NCBI RefSeq assembly: GCF_011398355.1
Contig: NZ_AP021889.1
Span: forward strand, 2,418,001-2,482,000
Length of the DNA: 64,000 nucleotides
Direction of reading: 5' to 3'
DNA from: Thiosulfatimonas sediminis
GTDB lineage: Bacteria; Pseudomonadota; Gammaproteobacteria; Thiomicrospirales; Thiomicrospiraceae
Notes under the pieces: generated by a model
The model's input: only the letters and a program-made list of their open reading frames with translations
Databases searched by the model: none
Told to the model about the DNA's origin: nothing
Part shown: positions 17,108 to 26,383 of the stretch, in pieces
Layout: every line of letters starts with the position of its first letter
How positions within the stretch are numbered: position 1 is the first letter of the stretch
Position numbers and translations under genes: made by a program

Positions 17108-19237
17108 ATGAGTACAATCGACGTCAGCCAGAACGATTCTACCTGTAGCGAATACCCGCGCTACATTAATCGCGAGCAAAGTTTATTAGAGTTTAACCGC
17201 CGGGTTTTAGCCCAAGCGAAAAACTCTGATATTCCGCTGTTAGAACGCGTCAAATATCTGTGTATTTCAAGCAGTAATATGGATGAGTTTTTTGAAGTTC
17301 GTCTCGCCAGTCTATTGGAAATTATCAATCAACCCGGCGCACGCACACGCCCAGATGACATGGCCCCGCAAGATGCGATTGAGATGCTCTCAAAAACCGC
17401 CCATGAAATCGTGCAGATGCAATACAACACTCTTAATCATATTTTGATTCCTGAACTGCAAAAACAGGGCATCCGTTTTTTACGCCGCACTCACTGGAAC
17501 GACACCCAACGCGCGTGGATTAAAAATTATTTTATCGAATCGCTTCATCCGGTGCTCAGCGCGGTCGGCTTAGATCCATCGCATCCTTTCCCGCGCGTAC
17601 TCAACAAAAGCTTAAACTTTATTGTCTCGCTCGAAGGTGAAGATGCGTTTGGCCGCTCAAATGGTTTGGCGATCGTGCCTGTGCCGCGTTCGTTACCGCG
17701 AATTATTAAATTGCCGCCAGAAGCGACCGAAGGCGATAACGATTTTGTTTTTCTTTCATCGATTTTGCACTCACATGTTTCGTTGATGTTTCCAGGCATG
17801 ACCGTCACAGGCTGCTACCAATTCCGGGTAACCCGTAACACCAACTTATTTATCGATGAAGAAGAAGTCGATGACATTATGAGCGCCTTACGCGGCGAAC
17901 TCTCAAGTCGTGGTTACGGCGGTGCCATCCGCTTAGAAGTCGCGGATAACTGTCCACCGCACATGGTCGATTATCTGCTTGATCGCTTCAATCTCAGCGA
18001 AAGCGCACTGTACCAAGTACATGGCCCAGTGAATCTTCATCGCTTAAGCGCCGTACCCGATATGGCTAAGCGCCCTGATTTGCAATTTGAGCCATTCTCG
18101 CCAAAACTCTTAAGCAAAAAACCGGTGAAAAAATCCTTCAAACTGTTTACTCGCCAAAAGAAAAACGACTCGCTGTTTGCGCGCATTGCCACGCAAGATG
18201 TGCTGCTGCATCACCCTTACGAAGCGTTTTCACCGGTCATTGAATTTCTCCGCGAAGCCGCCAGCGATGCCAATGTTTTGGCAATCCGCATGACCTTATA
18301 TCGCACCGGTGAAGACTCAGAAATCATCAAAGCCTTGATGAAGGCCGCGCAAAACGGCAAGGAAGTCACCGCCGTTGTCGAGCTACGCGCCCGTTTTGAT
18401 GAAGACAACAACATCATTCAAGCGACCCGTCTGCAAGATGCCGGCGTACACGTAGTCTATGGCGTAGTGGGCTACAAAACTCATGCAAAAATGATTTTGG
18501 TGGTGCGACGTGAAAATGACCGCATAAAATATTACACCCATATGGGAACCGGTAATTATCACCATATTACCACCCGTTTTTATTCCGATTTTGGTCTCTT
18601 AACAGCCAGCCAAGCGATTGGTCGCGATGCTGCCAAGGTATTCCAACAGCTAACCAGCTTGGGGGAAACCAAAGATTTGGAAGTGTTATTACAGTCCCCG
18701 TTTACATTAATGTCCGGCATGCTAGAACGCATTGCACGTGAAGCCGACAACGCCCGCCAGGGTAAACCGGCGCGCATCATTGCCAAAATGAATGGCTTAG
18801 AAGAACAGCAGATTATTGACGCACTCTATGAGGCCTCTCAAGCGGGCGTGCGAATCGACTTAATTGTGCGCGGCATTTGCAGTTTACGTCCAGGCGTACC
18901 GGGACTCTCAGAAAACATTACTGTTACCTCGATTATCGGACGTTTTTTAGAGCATCACCGCATCTACTACTTTGAAAATAGCAGCGGCAAGCCCGAATTA
19001 TTCTGTTCCAGTGCCGACTGGATGCGCCGTAACTTGCAGTCGCGCGTCGAAACATGCTTCCCAATTTTAGACCCAAATGTCTTTCAGCAAGTTTATACCG
19101 AGGGCTTGGCGATTTATCTGCAAGACAATGTCGGTGCTTGGAAACTGCAAAATGACGGCAGCTACCAACTGGCGACACCAGTCGGCCGCCCTGCCTATAG
19201 CGCACAAGACTACTTAGTTGAAAAATACCGTCAATAA
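17108..19237 (+). CDS. ppk1: Polyphosphate kinase Ppk1
   Basis: 709 residues, normal Ppk1 size. It polymerises the gamma-phosphate of ATP into polyphosphate. The N-terminal domain opens with YINREQSLLEFNRRVL and SSNMDEFFEVR. The two catalytic histidines are in GYKTHAKM (about 458, autophosphorylated) and LEHHRIYYFENSS (about 617). The TGNYHHITTRFYSDF segment is also conserved. ppx follows on the same strand, so polyphosphate synthesis and degradation are adjacent, though 227 bases with a strong hairpin separate them. Confidence 0.97.
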   Translation: MSTIDVSQNDSTCSEYPRYINREQSLLEFNRRVLAQAKNSDIPLLERVKYLCISSSNMDEFFEVRLASLLEIINQPGARTRPDDMAPQDAIEMLSKTAHEIVQMQYNTLNHILIPELQKQGIRFLRRTHWNDTQRAWIKNYFIESLHPVLSAVGLDPSHPFPRVLNKSLNFIVSLEGEDAFGRSNGLAIVPVPRSLPRIIKLPPEATEGDNDFVFLSSILHSHVSLMFPGMTVTGCYQFRVTRNTNLFIDEEEVDDIMSALRGELSSRGYGGAIRLEVADNCPPHMVDYLLDRFNLSESALYQVHGPVNLHRLSAVPDMAKRPDLQFEPFSPKLLSKKPVKKSFKLFTRQKKNDSLFARIATQDVLLHHPYEAFSPVIEFLREAASDANVLAIRMTLYRTGEDSEIIKALMKAAQNGKEVTAVVELRARFDEDNNIIQATRLQDAGVHVVYGVVGYKTHAKMILVVRRENDRIKYYTHMGTGNYHHITTRFYSDFGLLTASQAIGRDAAKVFQQLTSLGETKDLEVLLQSPFTLMSGMLERIAREADNARQGKPARIIAKMNGLEEQQIIDALYEASQAGVRIDLIVRGICSLRPGVPGLSENITVTSIIGRFLEHHRIYYFENSSGKPELFCSSADWMRRNLQSRVETCFPILDPNVFQQVYTEGLAIYLQDNVGAWKLQNDGSYQLATPVGRPAYSAQDYLVEKYRQ

Positions 19238-19285
19238 GGAATTTAAAGGTCGCTCAGGCATTATCGATAACGACTTAATCGGCCA

Positions 19286-19321
19286 AGTTTACTACCCCTC
19301 AGCGCATTGAGGGGGTAAACT
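19286..19321 (+). promoter_or_regulatory. Hairpin between ppk1 and ppx
   Basis: AGTTTAC..CCCCTCA pairs with TGAGGGG..GTAAACT, 14 bp in two blocks around a small internal loop, loop GCGCAT. No T-run follows, so it may be an attenuator, an mRNA-stability element or the end of the ppk message. Confidence 0.5.
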
Positions 19322-19464
19322 ATCGCCTTTGCAGCCGAGCGCTGAGTGTTACGGTCTATTAAAAAGTAAAGCGTTGCTTGCAACTTTCAGACCAAAAGCG
19401 TCTGTCAGTCACTCCCCCTCAAGCATCGACTAAAGACCCTATAAAAGAGCAGAGAGAATCGTCA

Positions 19465-21042
19465 ATGAGTTTTGAAAACCTCAATCTTGCCACGCAATTA
19501 AACGTCATCAATCGCCAGCAGTTGGGCATTCCAGAACTGGATGAAGAAGAAATGTACGCCGCGATTGACTTGGGGTCCAACAGCTTTCACATGATTATTG
19601 CGCGCCAAGCACACGGCCAAATGCAGGTGGTCGATAAGCACAAAGAAATGGTACGTTTACGTTCTGGCTTAGACAAAAAAGGGTACTTAAACGAAGAGGC
19701 TTTTAGCAGCGGCATCGCTTGTCTGGAGCGTTTTGGACAACGCATTAAAGGGATTAAGCTGCAAAACATCCGCGCCGTCGGCACCAACACCTTACGCAAC
19801 GCCAAAAACAGCCGTGAATTTCTGTTGCAAGCGCGCCAAGCCTTAGGCACCAATATTCAAATCATCTCTGGTCAAGAAGAAGCCCGCCTGATTTATCTGG
19901 GGGTCACACTAGGGATGCCAAAAAGCGATGAACAGCGCTTAGTAATGGACATCGGCGGCGGCAGCACCGAATACATAATCGGAAAACGCAACCAACATCA
20001 TCACTTAACCAGTACCGAAATGGGTTGCGTCAGTATCACCGAAAAGTTTTTCGCCAATGAACAAATTAATGCCGATAATTTTCGTGCCGCAATCGATGCC
20101 AGCCGTAATATTTTACGCCCGCACCGTCAACAATTGATTAGCTACTCTTGGGATAGCGCGATTGGCGCCTCCGGCACGATTAAATCGATCGGGCAGATTC
20201 TAGAACAAAATCAATGGTCAGAAGGTGGTATTACCTTGGCGGGTATGCAGACTTTCAAACAGGCCTTAATTGACGCAGGCAACAGCGAACACGCTAAAAT
20301 TAACGGCTTAAAAGATGAACGCCGCCCCGTGATTTGCGGTGGTCTGGCCATTCTGATTGCCACTTTTATTGAGTTAAATATTACAACAATGCAAGTTTCC
20401 ATCAATGCCCTACGCGAAGGGCTGATTTTCGATACCCTTGGCCGCTTACACGCGGATGATGTCCGTAATGTCAGTGTGCAAGCGATGCAAAAATGGATGA
20501 AAGTAGACGAGAAACAAGCGGATGCCGTCTTTACCACTGCACTGCATTTGTTTAAACAAGCTCATAACGTCTGGGGCTTGCATTCCGAAAGCATTGATTA
20601 CCAAAGTTTATTGCGTTGGGCATCGCAACTGCACGAATGCGGCATTGCCATCAGCTATAAACGCTATCGTAATCACAGCGCGTATCTAGTCGAGCAATCC
20701 GATATGGCCGGTTTTGATCAGCAAGAAAAACAGATTCTTAGCGCCATGCTTCTCAATCACCGTGGCAAATTTTCCAGCAAAGCACTGGAAAACATCGATA
20801 AAGACATAGGCCAACAAATCTTGTATTTAAGCGTCTTACTGCGCTTAGCGGTACGAGTCCACCGTGGACGCGATCTCGAAAAAATCGAACCTGAATTACA
20901 AATCACCACCCATGACGATGGCACCGATTTAACGCTGATATTTGCCGATAAATGGCTAGAAGAACACCCATTGAGTCAATTGGATTTGGAGTCTGAAGCA
21001 AAACGCTTGGCAGCCATCGGCTTTAACCTCAGCTTTAAATAA
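19465..21042 (+). CDS. ppx: Exopolyphosphatase Ppx/GppA
   Basis: 525 residues in the ASKHA-fold Ppx/GppA family, which removes terminal phosphate from polyphosphate or pppGpp. Phosphate loops are AAIDLGSNSFHMII near 33 and VMDIGGGSTEYIIG near 160, with the catalytic Glu in SGQEEARLIYLG. A C-terminal HD-like region follows (HLFKQAHNVWGL, LHECGIAISY). The frame is open from 19378, but the ATG at 19465 with GAGAG upstream fits the family start. Pairing with ppk1 supports Ppx over GppA. Confidence 0.95.
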   Translation: MSFENLNLATQLNVINRQQLGIPELDEEEMYAAIDLGSNSFHMIIARQAHGQMQVVDKHKEMVRLRSGLDKKGYLNEEAFSSGIACLERFGQRIKGIKLQNIRAVGTNTLRNAKNSREFLLQARQALGTNIQIISGQEEARLIYLGVTLGMPKSDEQRLVMDIGGGSTEYIIGKRNQHHHLTSTEMGCVSITEKFFANEQINADNFRAAIDASRNILRPHRQQLISYSWDSAIGASGTIKSIGQILEQNQWSEGGITLAGMQTFKQALIDAGNSEHAKINGLKDERRPVICGGLAILIATFIELNITTMQVSINALREGLIFDTLGRLHADDVRNVSVQAMQKWMKVDEKQADAVFTTALHLFKQAHNVWGLHSESIDYQSLLRWASQLHECGIAISYKRYRNHSAYLVEQSDMAGFDQQEKQILSAMLLNHRGKFSSKALENIDKDIGQQILYLSVLLRLAVRVHRGRDLEKIEPELQITTHDDGTDLTLIFADKWLEEHPLSQLDLESEAKRLAAIGFNLSFK

Positions 21043-21151
21043 CGCTTCTGGTATCCGGCCAAAAATTTCCGAACACAGCACAATTTAGCTCTTCAAAGCG
21101 CTTATAACGGCTAGGTGTGCAGTCCGAGGCTAAAGTCTGTTCTGCGACTGA

Positions 21152-22222
21152 CTAATACACATCCATCTGGATGCGCCGTGCCTTACGCTGGGCTTGCCAG
21201 TGTTCGGCTGCTTGTTCGACGCTTAAACCTAATTCGTCCATAAACCATTGTTGCCAAAGCTGCTCAAGTGCCGGAACCAAGTTTTGCTGACTGCCGCAAA
21301 CATACAAAATCGCCCCTGCTTGCCACTTTTGCCACAGCAAGCCACGCTGTTCGCGCAAGGCATCTTGCACATAACGCTTCTGCGCTTGGTCACGAGAAAA
21401 GGTCATAAACAGACGTAAATGACCGGCGGCTTGAGCGGCTTCTAATTGCGCGCAACACAAACACGCATGAGCGCGTTGCGTCTCACCAAAAAAAAGTAAA
21501 TTATCCTCCGCATTTTGACGATTCCGCTGCTCAATAAAACCTAAAAACGGCGCTAAACCGGTGCCCGCGGCGACCATAATAATCGGTGTCTGCGGTTCAG
21601 GCGGTAACTTAAACAATGGATTGGCTTTAAATTCGACATCAATCCATTCACCAACGGATAAATCCGCCAAGTAATTTGACGCCACCCCAGCCTTGGCACG
21701 CCCAGCATAATGATATTGCAGCGCTTTAAACAAAATTTTGACCTGCTGCGTATCCGCAGAGGCTATCGAATAATACCGCGGCGCCAAAGGAGAGAGCCAA
21801 CTGAGAAAATCCGCACCCAGCTGAGCCATCGGCGCAAAGGCGGTTAATAAATCCAAAATGTCTCGGCCGTAGGCATACTCGATCATCGCTTGACGCCCAT
21901 CCCAGTTTCCCAACTGTAACTGACGCTGCATTTTATTCAAAATTGCCGGGTTGAGTTGCGTGATTTCCAGATGATGCAAAAGAGCCTGTCGAACACTTAC
22001 CTCGCCAACCTTGCGCAGTTCTATCACTTCCCCGCCTTGCAAACCCAATTGCTGCAATATGTCCGCCACCAAAGAAGCAGGATTACTGGCTTGCACCGCC
22101 AACCAGTCACCGGTTTGATAGGGCAAATCGCCACAATCCGCCGCTTGATAGGTCTGTAAATAGACTTTTTTATACGCGGAATTTGCCGTCAGCAGCTCAG
22201 AATGAATCAGTTGTAATTGCAT
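21152..22222 (-). CDS. CysJ-like FAD/NADPH reductase without flavodoxin domain
   Basis: 356 residues. The FAD-binding module has PRYYSIAS (about 149) and AGVASNYLADLSVGE; the NADPH module has MVAAGTGLAPFLGFIEQR (about 217) and YVCGSQQNLVPALEQ, and the chain ends in an aromatic VY, as in sulfite reductase alpha subunit and cytochrome P450 reductase. The N-terminal flavodoxin domain is missing, so electrons would go to a separate flavodoxin, ferredoxin or partner. No sulfite reductase is nearby. It follows the 169-residue coiled-coil gene by 18 bases. Confidence 0.8.
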   Translation of the reverse strand: MQLQLIHSELLTANSAYKKVYLQTYQAADCGDLPYQTGDWLAVQASNPASLVADILQQLGLQGGEVIELRKVGEVSVRQALLHHLEITQLNPAILNKMQRQLQLGNWDGRQAMIEYAYGRDILDLLTAFAPMAQLGADFLSWLSPLAPRYYSIASADTQQVKILFKALQYHYAGRAKAGVASNYLADLSVGEWIDVEFKANPLFKLPPEPQTPIIMVAAGTGLAPFLGFIEQRNRQNAEDNLLFFGETQRAHACLCCAQLEAAQAAGHLRLFMTFSRDQAQKRYVQDALREQRGLLWQKWQAGAILYVCGSQQNLVPALEQLWQQWFMDELGLSVEQAAEHWQAQRKARRIQMDVY

Positions 22223-22240
22223 GGAGAACCCTAAAAGAGA

Positions 22241-22750
22241 TTAAACCGCACTGATTTTTTGGAATAGCATAAGCGCAAAGGGTGAAGCAGCCAGGATGGT
22301 AATGGCGGAGACCAATCCCGCGACCACACCAATACCCACGTGCATCCACGCACGGTTTTGTTGTAAATGAATGTTGGAAATTTGACGCTCCATGACCGCA
22401 AAGACGTCAACCTGCTTTTTTAACAAACCATTCAGTGTATGAATTTGCTTAAAGAGCAACTGTTGTTCTTTTTCAATGTATTGACGTGAACGCTCTGTTT
22501 TTCCTTGGGCCTCATTGAGCTGTTGTGCCAACTGACCAACCGACGAATCCATCTGCGATACCAAGTTTTTAATCGCGGATTGATCGTCTTTTAACCAAGC
22601 GAAATCTGGTTCAATCATGTCATCATGCATATCGGAAAAGTAATTCACTGTCGGGCCCATTTTTTTCTGGTCACGCTGACGGCGCATTGCCTGTTCCATT
22701 AAAACGCTTTTTGAACCCAGTGGTTCAACTTGACGTAAATCGATTGCCAT
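22241..22750 (-). CDS. Coiled-coil protein with one C-terminal membrane helix
   Basis: 169 residues, not recognised. A charged N-terminus is followed by a long helical, Gln/Leu-rich coiled coil (about 55-125, e.g. SSVGQLAQQLNEAQGKTERS) and a single hydrophobic segment at about 137-160 (VGIGVVAGLVSAITILAASP), so it is probably tail-anchored in the inner membrane with the coiled coil in the cytoplasm. It is divergent from nfo and lies directly upstream of the CysJ-like reductase, suggesting a shared transcript. A role as a membrane scaffold is only a guess. Confidence 0.7.
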   Translation of the reverse strand: MAIDLRQVEPLGSKSVLMEQAMRRQRDQKKMGPTVNYFSDMHDDMIEPDFAWLKDDQSAIKNLVSQMDSSVGQLAQQLNEAQGKTERSRQYIEKEQQLLFKQIHTLNGLLKKQVDVFAVMERQISNIHLQQNRAWMHVGIGVVAGLVSAITILAASPFALMLFQKISAV

Positions 22751-22875
22751 GATGACTTCTCCTACCGATTAATCCAATTCGCGACGCCTGTTATACTGTT
22801 TGCCAAAATTATGACAGCCGTCTATTTATAGGCACGATTAAAACATAAATCGTGCCAAAACACAGGAACTGCCTT

Positions 22876-23727
22876 ATGAAGTATATCGGAGCCCATGTCT
22901 CTGCCGCCGGTGGCGTGGAAAACGCGCCCTTGCGCGCACATCAAATCGGCGCCACAGCCTTTGCACTATTCACCAAAAATCAACGCCAATGGGCAGCAAA
23001 ACCGCTCACCCCACAAAGCATTGAATTGTTTAAAGCGCGCTGTGAGGAATATGGCTACGGTGCAGGGCAAATTCTCCCGCACGACAGCTATCTAATCAAT
23101 CTTGGCCATCCGGACATTGACCAACGCCAAAAATCCTTAGACGCTTTTATCGACGAGTTGCAGCGTTGCGCGCAATTGGGAATCGACCGTTTAAACTTTC
23201 ATCCCGGTAGTCATTTGCGACAGATTTCCGAAGAACAGTGCTTGGATTTAATTGCCGAGTCACTGAACTTCGCTTTAGATCAGACCGAAGGAGTGATTGC
23301 CGTCCTAGAAAACACCGCCGGACAAGGCTCTAATCTAGGCTATCAACACGAACAATTAGCGCATATTATCGACAAGGTTGAAGACAAAAGCCGCATCGGT
23401 GTCTGTTTGGATACCTGCCACGCCTATGCTGGTGGTTACGATTTAAAAAACGACTATGTCGGTTTTATACAAGATTTTATTGATGTTGTCGGCCTTGAAT
23501 ATCTTAAAGGAATGCATTTAAACGATTCCAAAGCCAAATTAGGACAGCGATTAGACCGCCACCACTCGTTAGGCCAGGGCGAAATTGGCTGGTCGTGTTT
23601 TGCCCAATTAATGCAAGATACCCGTATCGACAATATCCCTATGACCCTTGAAACCATTGACCCAGAAATCTGGCCGCAAGAAATTGCCGAACTAAAACGC
23701 CTATCCGGCTATTCGGTAGAAATTTAG
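22876..23727 (+). CDS. nfo: Deoxyribonuclease IV (endonuclease IV)
   Basis: 283 residues, AP-endonuclease 2 family TIM barrel that nicks DNA 5' to abasic sites with three zinc ions. Signatures: [18 protein letters not shown] at the start, [55 protein letters not shown]. The ATG at 22876 matches the family start and has AGGAA upstream; eight extra in-frame codons exist from 22852. Promoter probably lies in the gap shared with the divergent coiled-coil gene. Confidence 0.97.
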   Translation: MKYIGAHVSAAGGVENAPLRAHQIGATAFALFTKNQRQWAAKPLTPQSIELFKARCEEYGYGAGQILPHDSYLINLGHPDIDQRQKSLDAFIDELQRCAQLGIDRLNFHPGSHLRQISEEQCLDLIAESLNFALDQTEGVIAVLENTAGQGSNLGYQHEQLAHIIDKVEDKSRIGVCLDTCHAYAGGYDLKNDYVGFIQDFIDVVGLEYLKGMHLNDSKAKLGQRLDRHHSLGQGEIGWSCFAQLMQDTRIDNIPMTLETIDPEIWPQEIAELKRLSGYSVEI

Positions 23728-23850
23728 TCACTGAAATAGCCAAGCATTTCGACTAGAATAATAAGATTGTTTCAACTCTTTACAACTTGCACCAAGCTTT
23801 TCGCTTGGAGTAATATAAATTCAATTACCTAAAGGAAGCCTTTTCCCTCA

Positions 23851-24492
23851 ATGGATAAAAATCAGTTTATTGAATTCGTTATGCAAACCGGTGTGTTAAA
23901 GCTTGGCGACTTCACCTTAAAATCGGGGCGTCAAAGCCCTTATTTCTTTAATGCCGGACTGTTCAACACCGGTGCTCAACTTAGCACACTGGCCAACGGC
24001 TATGCCGCAGCAATTGCCCAATCCAAGCTAGAATTTGATGTGCTTTTCGGCCCAGCCTACAAAGGCATCCCGCTGGCAGCAACGACCGCTGTGGCACTCG
24101 CCAATAATCACCAAACCGATCTTCCTTATGCGTTTAACCGTAAAGAAGCCAAAGACCATGGCGAAGGCGGCAATATTGTCGGCCACGCGCTACAAGGCAA
24201 AGTTTTGATTATTGATGACGTGATTACCGCCGGTACGGCAATCCGTGAAGCGATTGACATCATCAAAGCCAACGGCGCCGAGCCGGCTGGTGTGGTGATT
24301 GCATTAGATCGTATGGAAAAAGGCCAAAGTGAGTTATCGGCCATTCAAGAAGTCGAACGTGACTACGGTATTCCAGTCATCAGCATTATTTCATTAGCCG
24401 ATATTATTGTGTATTTGGAATCGACAGCAGACAGCGCAAGCAAAGCCTACCTCGCTGCCATGCAACAATACCGAAAAGAATACGGTATTTAA
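23851..24492 (+). CDS. pyrE: Orotate phosphoribosyltransferase
   Basis: 213 residues. It joins orotate and PRPP to form OMP in pyrimidine synthesis. The PRPP loop [17 protein letters not shown] (about 117) and the flexible loop [12 protein letters not shown] are typical, as are the [18 protein letters not shown] and [10 protein letters not shown] segments. A ribosome-binding AAGGAAG lies about 11 bases before the start. The sixA-like gene follows after 63 bases. Confidence 0.97.
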   Translation: MDKNQFIEFVMQTGVLKLGDFTLKSGRQSPYFFNAGLFNTGAQLSTLANGYAAAIAQSKLEFDVLFGPAYKGIPLAATTAVALANNHQTDLPYAFNRKEAKDHGEGGNIVGHALQGKVLIIDDVITAGTAIREAIDIIKANGAEPAGVVIALDRMEKGQSELSAIQEVERDYGIPVISIISLADIIVYLESTADSASKAYLAAMQQYRKEYGI

Positions 24493-24555
24493 TTGCAGCC
24501 TTGTCCGACAAGGGTATGTCGGCAACGTGGAAAAATGTTTTTGCAGGAGAACAAA

Positions 24556-25077
24556 ATGGCCAATAAGCTACGTGAATTACTGTTATTACGCCATGCCAAA
24601 ACAGATTGGCGTGAGCCGGATCAAGATGACATTGACCGGCCCTTGTCGGAAAAAGGTAAAAAAAATGCTAAGAAAGTCGGTCGTTGGTTGCGCGAATGCG
24701 GCCTAATGCCTGATTTAATCTTAGTGTCTCCTGCAAAACGCGCACAACAAACGCTAAGACGTATCTGTAACGAATGCCCATCGTTAGAAAGAACAGTTGA
24801 TGCCTTGTACATGGCTGAATTAGATGCATTAAAACAGGTTCTCGCGCAAGTTAAAGACTATGATCGGGTGATGATAATCGGCCACAACCCCGGATTAGAA
24901 AAATTGTATCGTTTTTTGCTTAACGGCTCTCACGATGGTGAAACACAACTTTTTCCAACTGCATCATTGGCGCATTTTATTTTGCCCGAAGACTGGCAAA
25001 ATCTTGAAGCCGGTGTCGGAAAACTACAACAGTTCATTCGACCTAAAGACATCAAATCACTCCATAATGCCGCCTAG
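24556..25077 (+). CDS. SixA-like histidine phosphatase
   Basis: 174 residues of the histidine phosphatase superfamily, branch of phosphohistidine phosphatase SixA. Catalytic RHG-type motif LLLRHAKTDW near 10, then DRPLSEKGKKNAK, LVSPAKRAQQT, and the second catalytic His in MIIGHNPGLEKL. In E. coli SixA acts on phosphorelay proteins, but homologues have varied substrates. The ATG at 24556 has AGGAG 7 bases upstream and is preferred over the longer open frame from 24493. Confidence 0.85.
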   Translation: MANKLRELLLLRHAKTDWREPDQDDIDRPLSEKGKKNAKKVGRWLRECGLMPDLILVSPAKRAQQTLRRICNECPSLERTVDALYMAELDALKQVLAQVKDYDRVMIIGHNPGLEKLYRFLLNGSHDGETQLFPTASLAHFILPEDWQNLEAGVGKLQQFIRPKDIKSLHNAA

Positions 25078-25104
25078 AAAAACACCGTCTTAGGCTCTTT
25101 TTTT
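25072..25104 (+). terminator. Terminator overlapping the stop of the sixA-like gene
   Basis: GCCTAGA pairs with TCTTAGGC (one bulge) across a 9-base loop and is followed by a run of seven T after a TC. The left arm includes the TAG stop codon. Confidence 0.55.
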
Positions 25105-25254
25105 ACGCAAAACGAGCTGGCTTGATTTTGGCTAACACTTTTAGTCGTCGATAAATTATTTTTTGGTTATACGCTCAAAATCATTGCTAAGTATGAGTGC
25201 TGAGTATGTTATTATTTGCCCGTTTTTTAACCCTTTTTCAATCGAGGAATTTCT

Positions 25255-26118
25255 ATGAAAACTAAGTTACTGCCTCTTGTAGCAATTATCTCTGCCGCTG
25301 CAGCAATTCCAACTGCAAATGCAGCAAACAATCCTTATGTAACAGACAGTTACGGTAATATCGTGCGTGACGGTTCTGACCGCTGTGTTCGTACGATTCA
25401 CTGGACAGCTGACGCACAGGACGCAAGCTGTAAAGCTGCAGACGAAAAAGCCGCACCAGCGGCAAGCACAGCTGCTACTGCACCTGCCGCAGCAGAAGAA
25501 ATGGCCGCTAAACCAGCTTACAAAGTTCCAGCGAACATCAAGGGTAACGGCACAAACGCTTACTGGGTAGGTTCAAACGGTTACGTTGTAAAAGACGGTT
25601 CTGGTCGTTGTGTTCGCTCTATCTACTGGACTGAAGCAACGCAAATCGATGCTTGTGAAGGAATTGTTAAAGTTGAGCCAAAACCAGCTCCAGCGCCTGC
25701 TCCAGTCGCCAAGCCACTACCAGAAATCAAACCAATGCCTAAGCCAGTTGTTGCGCCAGTCGTTAAACCAATGGCAATCAATGCACCAATGCATTTCCAA
25801 GGTTTCTTTGACACCAACAAAACAGATCTAAGCAATAAAGCAAAAACTCAGTTAAATGACTACGCCGACTACATGAAAGCAGTAGACGATGTTACCTTAA
25901 AAATCACTGGTCACACTGACAGCACTGGTTCAGCTACATACAACCAAAAACTGTCTGAAAAACGTGCTAACGCAGTGAAAACTTACCTTGAAGAAAACGG
26001 CGTTGCGGGCAACCGTATGACAGCGACTGGTAAAGGCGAAAGCAACCCGATTGCTGACAACAAAACCAAAGCCGGCCGCGCTGAAAACCGTCGCGTAGAG
26101 ATCGAAATCGTTAAATAA
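25255..26118 (+). CDS. OmpA-family cell-envelope protein with twin N-terminal repeats
   Basis: 287 residues with a Sec signal peptide (cleavage after TANA, about 23). Two homologous segments of about 32 residues follow, each with Gly-Asn/Tyr, DGS-RCVR and W plus a second Cys (about 28-59 and 98-131), then a Pro/Lys-rich linker (about 142-180) and a C-terminal OmpA domain (about 182-287) with TGHTDSTGS and NRRVEIEI that would bind peptidoglycan. There is no N-terminal beta-barrel, so it is probably periplasmic. Its last codons form the first copy of a 69-bp tandem repeat. Confidence 0.88.
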   Translation: MKTKLLPLVAIISAAAAIPTANAANNPYVTDSYGNIVRDGSDRCVRTIHWTADAQDASCKAADEKAAPAASTAATAPAAAEEMAAKPAYKVPANIKGNGTNAYWVGSNGYVVKDGSGRCVRSIYWTEATQIDACEGIVKVEPKPAPAPAPVAKPLPEIKPMPKPVVAPVVKPMAINAPMHFQGFFDTNKTDLSNKAKTQLNDYADYMKAVDDVTLKITGHTDSTGSATYNQKLSEKRANAVKTYLEENGVAGNRMTATGKGESNPIADNKTKAGRAENRRVEIEIVK

Positions 26119-26333
26119 GGATTCTCGATGAGGTTGAAGGTTCCGTAAGGAAACTTCAAAACCCCTCTAATCGAAATCGTTAAATAAGGATTCTCGATGA
26201 GGTTGAAGGTTCCGTAAGGAAACTTCAAAACCCCTCTAATCGAAATCGTTAAATAAGGATTTTCGATGAGGTTGAAGGTTCTGCAAGGAAACTTCAAAAC
26301 CTCCCTAATCGAAATCGTTATAAGGATTTTCGA
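26101..26333 (+). repeat. 69-bp tandem repeat, three full copies plus a partial one
   Basis: Copies start at 26101, 26170 and 26239, with a truncated fourth at 26308-26333. The first begins inside the OmpA-family gene, so each copy carries its last codons and stop (IEIVK-stop). Each unit holds TTGAAGGTTCC-GTAA-GGAAACTTCAA, a stem with a GNRA tetraloop. Copy 3 changes the loop to GCAA and the closing C to T (a G-U pair), both keeping the fold. ATCGAAATC/GATTCTCGAT can form a second stem in each unit. Copies 1 and 2 are identical over the full unit. Confidence 0.9.
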
Positions 26334-26353
26334 GATTTACTACGGTAATCTAT

Positions 26354-26379
26354 AAAAAACCCGCCTCGGCGGGTTTTTT
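26354..26379. terminator. Bidirectional terminator after the OmpA-family gene
   Basis: AAAAAACCCGCC and GGCGGGTTTTTT form a perfect stem with a two-base core (TC), with A and T runs at both sides. It serves the OmpA-family transcript and the converging TauE-like gene. Confidence 0.93.
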
Positions 26380-26383
26380 ATCT

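Noticed and set aside
25983-26297. Minus-strand ORF of 104 codons with 23-residue repeats over the 69-bp array
   Set aside because: It is open only because 69 is a multiple of 3. It is antisense to the OmpA-family gene end and has no ribosome-binding site.
26101-26333. CRISPR array
   Set aside because: The units are contiguous with no unique spacers and are too long; no cas genes nearby.
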